From Micromonospora coriariae (GTDB lineage: Bacteria; Actinomycetota; Actinomycetes; Mycobacteriales; Micromonosporaceae), in assembly GCF_900091455.1 (NCBI RefSeq), contig NZ_LT607412.1:4402001-4466000 (forward strand): DNA of 64,000 nucleotides, written 5' to 3'. A program made the position numbers and the translations under genes. The notes beneath the pieces were generated by a model. That model worked only from the letters and a program-made list of their open reading frames with translations. It ran no database searches and was not told the origin of the DNA. Within the stretch, counting starts at the first letter, position 1. Each line of letters opens with the position of its first letter. Shown one piece after another: positions 36,797-45,265 of the stretch.

Positions 36797-36827
36797 CGCG
36801 TACGGCGGCACGGTAGAGGAGCCGACC

Positions 36828-37520
36828 ATGGACGCGACGGATCCGGGTTCGGCCCGGGAAGAGGCGGAGCGGCTGGTCGCCACCCTGCTCGCGGGGGCGC
36901 GGCTGGCCTCCGCCGGCTCGGCGGGCGGCGCGTGGGGCCCGCTGGGCGGGATGCTGGCGGGTGTCCTCGGTCACAGTGCCGCCCCCGGTGGTCAATCCGG
37001 CACCGGTGGCGGTTTCGCCACCGGCTCCGCCGAATGCTGCGTCTGCCCGGTCTGTCGGGGCATCGCCGCGTTACGTGATCCGAGTCCGGAATTCGCCGAG
37101 CGGCTGGCCACCGGCGCCGGCGACCTCGCAGCCGGTGTGGCCAGCCTGCTCCGCGCGTTCGCCCCGGCGGAGCCGCCCGCGGCCAGCCCGTCGGCGCCAT
37201 CCGCCCCGCCAGGACCGGCGTCCGCCCCGGCCGCCGGCGCCGACATCCCCGAGCCCACGCCGGCCGACGGGTCCGCCGGGGCCGGCGAGGATCACGTGTG
37301 GCGCGATGCCACCCGTAGCGGGCATGATTCTCAGCCGGCGCCGGAGCGGGACGTCTGGACGGTCGCCACCCGGACGGCGGACCCACTCACCCCGGACACC
37401 GCACCACCCGTCGACGAAGCCGGGTCGGTCACCGCACCCGCGCCGAGCGACCGACCTGTGGTGCCCGCGTCGCGGGTGCCCGACGACACCGGCGCGGCCG
37501 CACCGGGCGACGTCGCCTGA
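36828..37520 (+). CDS. Low-complexity protein with CPVC motif, upstream of glucokinase
   Basis: A 230-residue protein: a short helical start, an Ala/Gly-rich segment, ECCVCPVCRGIAALRDPSPEF near residue 62-82, a second helix, then a long Pro/Ala/Asp-rich disordered tail. The CxCPxC cluster may bind metal. GAGGA lies eight bases before the ATG. By position it matches SCO2127, reported to affect glucose kinase and carbon repression in Streptomyces; I can support the position and the CPxC segment but not the function. Confidence 0.65.
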   Translation: MDATDPGSAREEAERLVATLLAGARLASAGSAGGAWGPLGGMLAGVLGHSAAPGGQSGTGGGFATGSAECCVCPVCRGIAALRDPSPEFAERLATGAGDLAAGVASLLRAFAPAEPPAASPSAPSAPPGPASAPAAGADIPEPTPADGSAGAGEDHVWRDATRSGHDSQPAPERDVWTVATRTADPLTPDTAPPVDEAGSVTAPAPSDRPVVPASRVPDDTGAAAPGDVA

Positions 37521-37596
37521 GCGCGGGACATCCCGACCCGGACCGGCGTGTCGCCGGTGCGCGGGCCGGACAGCACAGCAGAGGGGAGCGGCAGCG

Positions 37597-38544
37597 GTGA
37601 CGCTGACCATCGGAGTCGACGTCGGTGGCACGAAGGTGGCCGGCGGTGTCGTGGACGACGCCGGCACGGTCCTCGTGCAGACCCGACGGGACACTCCCGC
37701 CGATGACGTCGCCAAGACCCGCGACGTCATCATCGACCTGGTCGGCGAGCTGGCTGCCGGACGGACGATCGAGGGCGTCGGCATCGGCGCGGCCGGCTGG
37801 ATCGACGCCAACCGCTCGACAGTGCTCTTCGCCCCCAACCTGGCCTGGCGCGACGAGCCACTGCGCGAGTACGTCGGCAAGGCGGTCGGCCTGCCGGTGA
37901 TCGTGGAGAACGACGCCAACGTGGCCGCCTGGGCCGAGTTCCGCTACGGCGCGGCCCGGGACGCCGACGACTCGATGGTCATGTTCACCATCGGCACCGG
38001 CGTCGGCGGTGGCATCGTGCTCGGCGGTGAGCTGCTGCGTGGCGCGCACGGCGTCGCCGCGGAGCTGGGCCACATGCTGGCCGTGCCGGACGGGCACCAG
38101 TGCGGCTGCGGGCGGCTGGGCTGCATCGAGCAGTACGCCAGCGGTAGCGCCCTGGTCCGCTTCGCCCGGGCCGGCGCCCGGCAGGAGCCGCAGCGGGCCA
38201 CCGCGCTGCTGGAGCTGGCCGGCGGGGAGACCGAGGCGATCACCGGCCACATGGTGACCACCGCCGCGCAGGGCGGCGACCCGGTCTCCACCGAGGCGTT
38301 CGCGCAGATCGGCCGGTGGTTGGGCACCAGCCTCGCCGACATGGCACAGATCCTCGACCCGCAGACCCTGGTGGTCGGGGGCGGCGTGATCGACGCCGGT
38401 GACCTGCTGCTCGGCCCGGCGCGCCGCTCGTACCTCGACGCGCTCGCCCAGCGCGGGCGTCTGCCGGTGGCCGAGGTGCTCCCCGCGGAGCTGGGCAACA
38501 GCGCCGGGGTGATCGGCGCCGCCGACCTGGCCCGACGGATCTGA
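37597..38544 (+). CDS. glkA: ROK-family glucokinase
   Basis: Phosphorylates glucose with ATP and, in Streptomyces, is central to carbon catabolite repression. The 315-residue product has the ATP-phosphate motif GVDVGGTKVAGG (about 5-16), the catalytic ENDANVAAWAE (about 108-118, with Asp), GTGVGGGI, and the zinc-binding ROK motif CGCGRLGCIEQY (about 169-180). There is no N-terminal helix-turn-helix, so it is a kinase and not a ROK repressor. The GTG start has GAGGGGAG about ten bases upstream. Confidence 0.93.
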   Translation: MTLTIGVDVGGTKVAGGVVDDAGTVLVQTRRDTPADDVAKTRDVIIDLVGELAAGRTIEGVGIGAAGWIDANRSTVLFAPNLAWRDEPLREYVGKAVGLPVIVENDANVAAWAEFRYGAARDADDSMVMFTIGTGVGGGIVLGGELLRGAHGVAAELGHMLAVPDGHQCGCGRLGCIEQYASGSALVRFARAGARQEPQRATALLELAGGETEAITGHMVTTAAQGGDPVSTEAFAQIGRWLGTSLADMAQILDPQTLVVGGGVIDAGDLLLGPARRSYLDALAQRGRLPVAEVLPAELGNSAGVIGAADLARRI

Positions 38545-38555
38545 GGCGAGCCGGG

Positions 38556-39260
38556 ATGGCCGAGCCTCGCGGCGTACCGCTGCGCGTGGTGTCGTACAAC
38601 ATCCACAGCCAGCGCGACGACACCGCCGCGCTGGCGGCGGTGGTCCGCGCCGTGACGCCGGACGTGGTGATCGTGCAGGAGGGGCCGCGCCGGTTCCGGT
38701 GGCGGCAGAAGTCCGCCTCACTGGCCGAGTCGTTCGGCCTGGTGGTGGCCGCCGGCGGGCTGCCCGCGCTGGGCAACCTGCTGCTGACCAGCCTGCGGGT
38801 CCAGGTGCGGGGCACCCGCTGCCAGCGCTTCCCGCTCACCCCCGGCCGGCACCTGCGCGGCGCCGCGTACGCCGACTGCCGCGTCGGCGAGGCCCGGTTC
38901 ACCCTCGCCGGTTCGCACCTGTCCACCGATCCGGCCGAGCGCCCCGCGCAGGCCGCCGAGTTCAAGCGCGGCCTGGACGCGGCGGGCGACCCGGTGGTGG
39001 CCGGGGCGGACCTCAACGAGGGCCCGGACGGGCCGGCTTGGGCGACAGTGGCGCGCGGGCTGACCGACGCCGCGGTGGCGGCCGACCGGGCCGACCGGCT
39101 CACGTACTCCTGCGCCGACCCGCGCCGGCGCATCGACGCGCTCTTCGTCGACTCGCGGATCAGCGTGGTCGACTACGACGTGGTGGACACCCCGCAGACC
39201 CGGCGGGCCAGCGACCATTTCCCGGTCCTGGTCGACCTGCTACTGCCCACCACCGGCTGA
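38556..39260 (+). CDS. Endonuclease/exonuclease/phosphatase-family protein
   Basis: A 234-residue member of the EEP superfamily with the usual metal-dependent active site: SYNIHSQRD (Asn), VQEGPRRF (Glu), GSHLSTD (His), AGADLNEGPDG (Asp, Asn), and the final SDHFPVLVDL (Asp, His). Substrates in this family range from DNA to phospholipids and sugar phosphates; none can be chosen here. It starts 11 bases after the glucokinase stop, with GAGGCGAG as ribosome binding site, so it is probably part of the same operon. Confidence 0.85.
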   Translation: MAEPRGVPLRVVSYNIHSQRDDTAALAAVVRAVTPDVVIVQEGPRRFRWRQKSASLAESFGLVVAAGGLPALGNLLLTSLRVQVRGTRCQRFPLTPGRHLRGAAYADCRVGEARFTLAGSHLSTDPAERPAQAAEFKRGLDAAGDPVVAGADLNEGPDGPAWATVARGLTDAAVAADRADRLTYSCADPRRRIDALFVDSRISVVDYDVVDTPQTRRASDHFPVLVDLLLPTTG

Positions 39261-39373
39261 CCCCCGACCGGCGCGACCGCGGATCCGTCCCCGCCGGGGC
39301 TGGACATCCGGCTCCGATGTGGAGAGGATTTCGCGGCGACCGGCACGCGTGCCGCACAAAAGGAGATGTCCCG

Positions 39374-40780
39374 GTGTCCACCTCCACCGACCACGGCCGG
39401 CCCGACCCGGAGGCGAACCCGTCCGCGCTGAGCCGCGACGGCCGCCCGGTCTCCGACCGGGGCGACACGGTCTGCGTCATCGGGGCCGGGGCCAGCGGCC
39501 TGACGGCCATCAAGAACCTGCGCGAGCACGGGTTCGGCGTGGACTGCTACGAGCGGGAGACCGGCGTCGGCGGCGCCTGGAACTGGCGGCACGACCGCAG
39601 CCCGGTGTACGCCAGCACCCACCTGCTCTCGTCGAAGCCGTTCACCCAGTTCCCCGACTTCCCGATGCCGGACTCCTGGCCGGACTACCCGCACCACAGC
39701 CAGCTGCTCTCCTACTTCGAGCGGTACGCCGACCACTTCGACCTGCGCTCGCACATCTGGTTCGGCACCGAGGTGATCCGGGTCGAGCCGGCGGCGGGGG
39801 AGCGCTGGGACGTGACCACCCGCTCCACCGGCGGGTACGGGCCGGAGCGCACCTCCCAGTACGCCGCCGTGGTGGTCGCCAACGGCCACAACTGGTCGCC
39901 CAAGCTCCCCCGCTACGAGGGGCTTGAGCAGTTCCGCGGCGAGATCATGCACGCGTCGTCGTACAAGGACCCGGCGCAGCTGCGGGGCAAGCGGGTGCTG
40001 GTGGTCGGCGCCGGCAACACCGGCTGCGACATCGCCGTCGAGGCCGCCCAGCAGGCGTCGCGGTGCTGGCACTCCACCCGGCGCGGCTACTGGTACGCGC
40101 CGAAGTACGTGCTCGGCCGCCCCGCCGACCAGGTCAACGACGCCCTGCTGGCACTGCGCGTGCCGCTGCGGGTGCGTCAGTGGCTCTACCACTGGACGCT
40201 GCGGCTGACCGTCGGCGACCTGACCCGCTTCGGCCTGCCCAAGCCCGACCACCGGGTGTACGAGACGCACCCGATCGCGAACAGCCAGCTCGTCTACTAC
40301 GTGGGCCACGGCGCGATCGGCCCGGTGCCCGACGTCGCCCGGTTCCACCCGTACGCGGTGGAGCTGACCGACGGCCGCGAGATCGATCCCGAGCTGGTCA
40401 TCTTCGCCACCGGCTACCTGCCGCGCTTCGAGTTCCTCGACGCGTCGGTGTTCGGCGACAGCGCCGGCGTCGGCCGGCCCACGCTGTGGCTCAACGCCTT
40501 CACACCGGGGCATCCGACCCTGGCGGTCGCGGGCCTGGTGCAGCCGGACTCCGGTCTGTTCACCCTGTCGCACTGGCAGACGGTGCTCTTCGCCCGGCTG
40601 TTGCAGGCCCGCCGGGACCGGCCGGACCGTGCGGCGGCGTTCGCGCAGCGGGTGCGCGACCGGGCCGGCGAGCGCTACTCCGCGCAGGTCAAGGAGAGCA
40701 GCCGGCACTGGTTCGAGGTCGGTCACGCCGACTACCTGCGCGCCGTCCAGCGCGCCCTCACCGACCTGGAGGGCAAGTGA
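39374..40780 (+). CDS. Flavin-containing monooxygenase-like protein
   Basis: A 468-residue flavoprotein with FAD-binding GAGASG (38-43), the FMO signature FXGXXXHXXXY in FRGEIMHASSYKD (about 190-202), the NADPH-binding VGAGNTG (about 213-219), and the late FATGY motif. It is of the N/S-oxygenating FMO type rather than a Baeyer-Villiger enzyme, whose motif would have Trp after the His. Substrate is unknown. The GTG at 39374 follows AGGAG by eight bases. It is followed by an alpha/beta-hydrolase-fold gene. Confidence 0.88.
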   Translation: MSTSTDHGRPDPEANPSALSRDGRPVSDRGDTVCVIGAGASGLTAIKNLREHGFGVDCYERETGVGGAWNWRHDRSPVYASTHLLSSKPFTQFPDFPMPDSWPDYPHHSQLLSYFERYADHFDLRSHIWFGTEVIRVEPAAGERWDVTTRSTGGYGPERTSQYAAVVVANGHNWSPKLPRYEGLEQFRGEIMHASSYKDPAQLRGKRVLVVGAGNTGCDIAVEAAQQASRCWHSTRRGYWYAPKYVLGRPADQVNDALLALRVPLRVRQWLYHWTLRLTVGDLTRFGLPKPDHRVYETHPIANSQLVYYVGHGAIGPVPDVARFHPYAVELTDGREIDPELVIFATGYLPRFEFLDASVFGDSAGVGRPTLWLNAFTPGHPTLAVAGLVQPDSGLFTLSHWQTVLFARLLQARRDRPDRAAAFAQRVRDRAGERYSAQVKESSRHWFEVGHADYLRAVQRALTDLEGK

Positions 40781-40823
40781 GCGCGAGGAGTGAGCTTGCG
40801 AGCCCCGCAGTCGCGAACGAAAG
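40781..40823 (+). repeat. Short stop-to-start intergenic repeat
   Basis: The linker GCGCGAGGAGTGAGCTTGCG with a following GAGCCCCGCAGTCGCGAACG sits directly after the monooxygenase stop and ends at the ribosome binding site of the next gene. I recognise near-identical linkers from many Micromonosporaceae loci, where one reading frame gives SARSELASPAVANER and is sometimes annotated as a false N terminus. TTGCGA and TCGCGAA inside can pair. Confidence 0.55.
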
Positions 40824-40832
40824 GTGGGCCAA

Positions 40833-41645
40833 GTGACTGAGCTGCGGATCATGCGCGGCCGGGAGTGGTCCCGCCCGGTCCGGCCGGCCCGGCGTGAGGT
40901 GCTCAGCGCCACCCCCGAGCTGGAGGAGGGGCGCCCGCCGCTGCTCTTCGTCCCCGGGTTCGGGCACGGCGCGTGGGCGTTCGCGGAGCACTGGTTGGGG
41001 CACGCGGCGTCGCGGGGGTTCCCGGCGTACGCGATGAGCCTGCGCGGGCACGGCGGCAGCGAACCGGCGCCGGAGGCGACACTGCGGGCGTACGCCCACG
41101 ACGTGGTCCAGGTGGCCGCGGGCCTGCCGCGCCAGGCGGTGCTGGTGGGGCACGGCGCGGGGGCGCTGGTGGTGGCGCACGCGTTGGCCCGCTACCCGGC
41201 GCGCGGTGCGGTGCTGGTGGCGCCGGTCTTCGGCGGTTGGGGTGTGTTCGGCGCGGCGTTGCGCCGCAACCCGTCCGGTACGTTGCCGGCGGTGTTCGGC
41301 GGGCCGCTGCGGCTCAGCCGCGGCCAGTTGTTCAGCCGCGAACTGCCTGAGGCGGAGGCCCGGCGTCACGTCGCCCGGCTCGGTCGGGCCGGCCGGCGGG
41401 CGCAGTGGGCGCTGCTGGGTGAGCCGACGGCCGAGCCGGCCGTTGGCGCGCCCCCGGTGCTGGTGCTGGGCAGCCCGGACGACCGGGTGGTGCCGACGTC
41501 GACGTTGAACCGGGTGGCCCGCCGGTACGACTCGGCGCCGCTGCTCTTCCCCGGGATGGGCCACGACCTGATGCTCGACGCGCGTTGGGCGGAGCCGATC
41601 GACGCGATCCTGGACTGGTTGGAGAAGGAGCCGGCGGCGCACTGA
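40833..41645 (+). CDS. Alpha/beta-hydrolase-fold protein without the nucleophile serine
   Basis: A 270-residue protein with the fold's landmarks: oxyanion-loop VPGFGHGAWAF (40-50), SLRGHGGSE (69-77), and a C-terminal acid/base pair D216/D217 and H244 (GMGHD). The nucleophile elbow, normally G-X-S-X-G, reads GHGAG at 106-110, so the catalytic Ser/Cys/Asp position is Gly. It is unlikely to be an ordinary esterase and may be a binding protein or use other chemistry. The GTG at 40833 was chosen because AAGGTGGG lies five to twelve bases upstream; GTG 40824 is in frame too. Confidence 0.78.
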   Translation: MTELRIMRGREWSRPVRPARREVLSATPELEEGRPPLLFVPGFGHGAWAFAEHWLGHAASRGFPAYAMSLRGHGGSEPAPEATLRAYAHDVVQVAAGLPRQAVLVGHGAGALVVAHALARYPARGAVLVAPVFGGWGVFGAALRRNPSGTLPAVFGGPLRLSRGQLFSRELPEAEARRHVARLGRAGRRAQWALLGEPTAEPAVGAPPVLVLGSPDDRVVPTSTLNRVARRYDSAPLLFPGMGHDLMLDARWAEPIDAILDWLEKEPAAH

Positions 41646-41674
41646 CCGTTCCGCGTCCGGCCGGCGCGCGGCGG

Positions 41675-43177
41675 TCAGCCGCCCGCGGGGCGCGTGGCCG
41701 CGCTGCCGGCCGGGGTGGCCCTGGGCGCCGGGGCCGGCATCCGCGCGGTGCCGTCGGTGCTGGTCAGGCGACTGACCAGGGCACCGCTCTCGTCCAGCGC
41801 GCTCAGGTAGGAGCGGGCCCAGGCCCGGATGTCGTGCTGGTGCAGGTAGGCGCGCATGGCCCGCATCCGTTCCGCGACGTCGGCCGGGCTGGCCCGCAGC
41901 GCGGCGCGCAGCCCCTGCTTGAGCCCCTCCAGGTCGTGCGGGTTGACCAGGTACGCCTGGGACAGTTCGGCGGCGGTGCCGGCGAACTCGCTGAGCAGCA
42001 ACGCCCCCGCGCCGTCCACCCGGGCCGCGACGTACTCCTTGGCGACCAGGTTCATGCCGTCCCGCAGCGGGGTCACCGCCATCACGTCGGCGACCCGGTA
42101 GAGCGCGGCCAGCTCGGCCCGGTCGAAGGGCTGGGTGAGGTAGTGGATGGCCGGCTCGCCGACCCGGCCGAACTCGCCGTTGATCCGGCCGACCTCGCGC
42201 TCGATCCGCTCGCGCAGGATCTGGTACTGGCCGACGCGTTCCCGGCTCGGCATCGCGACCTGCACCAGCACCGTGTCGCGGACCTTGACGTCGCCGCTGG
42301 CGAGCAGTTCGCTGTACGCCTTGAGCCGCTGCTCGATGCCCTTGGTGTAGTCCATCCGGTCCACGCTGAGGATGACCTGCCGGGGGTCGCCGAGGTCCTG
42401 GCGCAGCCGGCGGGCCCGTGCGGCCACCTCGGGGCGGGCGGCGAGCGCGGCCATCTCGGCGGTGTCGATGGAGACCGGGAACGCGCCGATGCGCACCACC
42501 CGGTCGTCGATCCCGATCCGCCGGTCGGTGGCCGGCAGCTGCAGCACCTTGGTCACCAGTTGGGCGAAGTTGTGCGCCGCCTGGGCTCGCTGGAAGCCGA
42601 CCAGGTCGGCGCCGAGCATGCCGCGTAGCAGCTCGGCCCGACGGGGCAGCTGCATGAACAGCTCCGGCGGCGGGAACGGCACGTGCAGGAAGAATCCGAT
42701 GCGCAGGTCCGGCCGGAGCGCACGGAGCAGACCGGGGACCAGGTGCAGGTGGTAGTCCTGCACCCAGACCACCCCGCCCGGCTCGGCCACCTCGGCGGTC
42801 GCCTCGGCGAAGCGCTGGTTGACCCGCTGGTACGCCTCCCACCACCGGCGGTGGTGCTGCGGCTGCTCGACGGCGTCGTGGTAGAGCGGCCACAGGGTGG
42901 CGTTGGCGAACCCCTCGTAGTGGTCGCGCAGGTCCTCGTGGCTGAGCGGGACACTGTGCATCCGGACGCCGTCCACGTCCGGCAGTGCGGGGGCGGGGCC
43001 GGTGCCGCCGGCCCAGCCGACCCAGGTCGCCGGGGTGTGCCGCAGCAACGGGTGCAGCGCGCTGACCAGCCCGCCCGGGCTCCGCCGCCATTCGCAGGCC
43101 CCGTCGGGCGCCACACTGTCGTCGATGGGGAGGCGGTTGGCCACCACCACGAGGGAGCTCTGTCGCATCTCGGGCAT
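41675..43177 (-). CDS. otsA: Trehalose-6-phosphate synthase
   Basis: GT20 enzyme joining UDP- or GDP/ADP-glucose to glucose-6-phosphate for trehalose, an osmolyte and wall-lipid precursor. The 500-residue product has VVANRLPIDD (about 11-20), RRSPGGLVSAL, WVQDYHLHLVP (about 136-146), FFLHVPFP, LSVDRMDYTKGI (about 252-263) and PLRDGMNLVAKEYVAAR. Start chosen at ATG 43177, with ATG 43168 as alternative. It ends in a Pro/Ala-rich tail. No otsB is adjacent. It converges on the alpha/beta-hydrolase-fold gene. Confidence 0.92.
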   Translation of the reverse strand: MPEMRQSSLVVVANRLPIDDSVAPDGACEWRRSPGGLVSALHPLLRHTPATWVGWAGGTGPAPALPDVDGVRMHSVPLSHEDLRDHYEGFANATLWPLYHDAVEQPQHHRRWWEAYQRVNQRFAEATAEVAEPGGVVWVQDYHLHLVPGLLRALRPDLRIGFFLHVPFPPPELFMQLPRRAELLRGMLGADLVGFQRAQAAHNFAQLVTKVLQLPATDRRIGIDDRVVRIGAFPVSIDTAEMAALAARPEVAARARRLRQDLGDPRQVILSVDRMDYTKGIEQRLKAYSELLASGDVKVRDTVLVQVAMPSRERVGQYQILRERIEREVGRINGEFGRVGEPAIHYLTQPFDRAELAALYRVADVMAVTPLRDGMNLVAKEYVAARVDGAGALLLSEFAGTAAELSQAYLVNPHDLEGLKQGLRAALRASPADVAERMRAMRAYLHQHDIRAWARSYLSALDESGALVSRLTSTDGTARMPAPAPRATPAGSAATRPAGG

Positions 43178-43257
43178 TCCGATCAGCAGAGGACCGACCG
43201 CCGCGAGCAAGGGAAAACCGGTCAGTCAGTCGGGGAAGTGACGTACAGCGGTATTCC

Positions 43258-43268
43258 TACTGACAGTA
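43258..43268. promoter_or_regulatory. Palindrome upstream of otsA
   Basis: TACTGACAGTA is an 11-bp perfect palindrome, 80 bases before the otsA start, in an AT-richer patch that also holds GTAACTTAC on the minus strand. It may be an operator or part of the promoter. Confidence 0.3.
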
Positions 43269-43341
43269 AGTTACACCACTGTTACGTCCCGCGCGGGGCG
43301 GTGGCGTCCCGGGATGCGGTCGGCGGCGGCGTGGCCGGGGG

Positions 43342-44205
43342 TCAGACGACGGCTCCGTCGTCCGGGTCGCTGTCGTCCTCGTCGCCGGGGCGCAGTCGCC
43401 AGATCAGCGTGACGAAACCGGCCAGGATGCCGGTGAACCCGAAGAGGGTGACCGCCGAACGGTCGATCGGGAGCAGCGCCGGGAAGAGGAAGAGCACGAA
43501 CCCGACGACCACCGCGAGCGTGCCGACCACCGCGTACTTGGAGAACCGGGGCAGCGGCGGCGGCGGAGGCGGGTGGTAGCCCTCGTCCTCGTCCTCGTCG
43601 TCGGGCAGATCCGCGCCGAAGGTGTCCAGCCCGTCCAGCAGCGACGGCTCGTCCGGCCGGGCGCCGCGCCCGATCGAGATCCCGGAGATGTCGGTTGCGG
43701 ACGGTAGCCGGCGGACGTCTGTGGCGGTCGGCCCGGCCTCGTCCGCGCCGGAGCGGGCCAGCGGACCGGCGGCCGGCTCGTCCCGGTCCTCGCGGTCCTC
43801 CTGGTCGTCCACGTCCTCCGCGGCCGGCCACGGGTGCTCGCCCGCCGCCGACGTGGTGTGGAAGCCGGCGACGATCCGGGCCCACTCGGCATCGATGTCC
43901 GGCTCGTCACGAGCCGGTGGCTGGTCGGGGGCGGTCTCGTCGGCGAGTTGGGTGAGGTAGTCCCGTGCGGTGGTCAGGTGCGAGCGGTCGACGTAGAGCC
44001 GGTCCACCGGGCGGGCCGGGACGGTGGTGGTGCGGGTGACCGGGTTGAGGTCGGCGGAGGGTTGCAGGTAGGCGGCGATCCCGCCGGCGGCCAGCACGTC
44101 GAGCAGGTGCTCGCCGACGCGCGGATCGACGTCGCCGACGACGGCGTACTCGTTCGCGTCGAGCCCGTTGTCCCGCCGTCCCCGGCGGGCCCCACCCGCT
44201 GACAC
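43342..44205 (-). CDS. Conserved membrane protein with acidic linker and two C-terminal helices
   Basis: A 287-residue protein. The first 80 residues form a small domain (ANEYAVVGDVDPRVGEHLLDVL) that may be related to the DUF2007-like signal-transducing fold. A long acidic, disordered linker follows, then a Pro run (HPPPPPPLP) and two transmembrane helices (about 222-245 and 250-272) with an acidic tail. The GTG at 44205 has AGGAGGA seven bases upstream. It is common in actinobacteria but I know no function. It may dock to a partner through the N-terminal domain. Confidence 0.7.
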   Translation of the reverse strand: MSAGGARRGRRDNGLDANEYAVVGDVDPRVGEHLLDVLAAGGIAAYLQPSADLNPVTRTTTVPARPVDRLYVDRSHLTTARDYLTQLADETAPDQPPARDEPDIDAEWARIVAGFHTTSAAGEHPWPAAEDVDDQEDREDRDEPAAGPLARSGADEAGPTATDVRRLPSATDISGISIGRGARPDEPSLLDGLDTFGADLPDDEDEDEGYHPPPPPPLPRFSKYAVVGTLAVVVGFVLFLFPALLPIDRSAVTLFGFTGILAGFVTLIWRLRPGDEDDSDPDDGAVV

Positions 44206-44559
44206 CCGGACATCCTCCTCAACGCGCCTTCCGGCGCGGCCGCCCAGCCCCCTCGACGCCCGTCCGCACGCCGTGCTCTGAATCGTGACACGTCAGGGCC
44301 CGGTTCCGGGAGTGCGTTGTGTCGCGTCTTCCAAAGTCAGCGTCCCCGCTGCTGGTGGCGGCCGTGCCCCTTTGTCCGTTCTTGCGAGGGACGCGGCAGG
44401 GGACGGGTCGGCCCGAGATCAGTCGATCTTCAACCCGGCGCGACCGGAAGCCGCCCCGGCGTCCGTTGTGGTGGGCGGCCCGCGCTTCGTAGGCTCATCG
44501 ACGACGGCGACGCTCCGGCACCGGAGCGCCGCAGCGGGCCCACCACGGAAAGGACGCCG
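44206..44559. other. Divergent intergenic region, 354 bases
   Basis: No convincing gene is seen. The only supportable item is a possible promoter for the acyltransferase: TTGTGG at 44467-44472, an 18-base spacer, and TAGGCT at 44491-44496, 64 bases before its start. Shorter GC-rich hairpins are present but not distinctive. Confidence 0.5.
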
Positions 44560-45258
44560 GTGCTCTACTGGCTGTTGAAGTACGTCATCCTCGGTCCGCT
44601 GCTCAAGCTGATCTTCCGCCCGCAGGTGGAGGGCCTGCACCACGTGCCGGCGACCGGTCCGGTGATCCTGGCCAGCAACCACCTCTCCTTCTCCGACTCG
44701 ATCTTCACACCGCTGATCACCTCCCGGAAGGTCACCTTCGTGGCCAAGGCCGAGTACTTCACCGGCAAGGGGATCAAGGGCTGGCTGACCAAGATGTTCT
44801 TCGTCGGCACCGGCACCATCCCGGTCGACCGCTCCGGTGGCCGGGCCGCCCGCGCCGCGCTGGACACCCAGATGCAGGTGCTGCGTGCCGGGGGAGTGGC
44901 CGGCATCTACCCGGAGGGGACCCGATCCCCGGACGGGCGGCTCTACCGGGGCAAGACCGGGGTGGCCCGACTCGCGCTGGAGAGCGGCGCGCCGGTGGTG
45001 CCGGTGGTGATGCTCAACGCCGACGAGATCCAACCCCCGGGCAAGCTCATCCCCAAGGTCGCCCGGGTGAAGATCCGCTTCGGTGCTCCGCTGGACTTCT
45101 CCCGCTACGCCGGGCTGGCCGGTGACCGGTTCGTGGAGCGCGCGGTCACCGACGAGATCATGTACGAGTTGATGGAGCTCTCCGGCCGGGAGTACGTCGA
45201 CATCTACGCGCAGAAGCTCAAGGACCCCCAACCCGTCCCCACCCCGATCGCCGCCTGA
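44560..45258 (+). CDS. 1-acyl-glycerol-3-phosphate acyltransferase (PlsC-like), second copy
   Basis: A 232-residue PlsC-family enzyme with a hydrophobic N terminus (LLKYVILGPLLKLIF), HX4D in NHLSFSD (about 40-46), and PEGTRSPDG (about 118-126). The GTG at 44560 was chosen because GGAAAGGA lies about eight bases upstream and the hydrophobic start is intact. It closely resembles the copy at 27714-28382, but is not next to a TetR gene, so the two are probably regulated differently. It converges on the cyclase gene, seven bases apart. Confidence 0.88.
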   Translation: MLYWLLKYVILGPLLKLIFRPQVEGLHHVPATGPVILASNHLSFSDSIFTPLITSRKVTFVAKAEYFTGKGIKGWLTKMFFVGTGTIPVDRSGGRAARAALDTQMQVLRAGGVAGIYPEGTRSPDGRLYRGKTGVARLALESGAPVVPVVMLNADEIQPPGKLIPKVARVKIRFGAPLDFSRYAGLAGDRFVERAVTDEIMYELMELSGREYVDIYAQKLKDPQPVPTPIAA

Positions 45259-45265
45259 GCCCGGC

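Noticed and set aside
44285..44559. Upstream in-frame extension of the acyltransferase gene
   Set aside because: The extension has no resemblance to the family and the strong ribosome site lies before GTG 44560.
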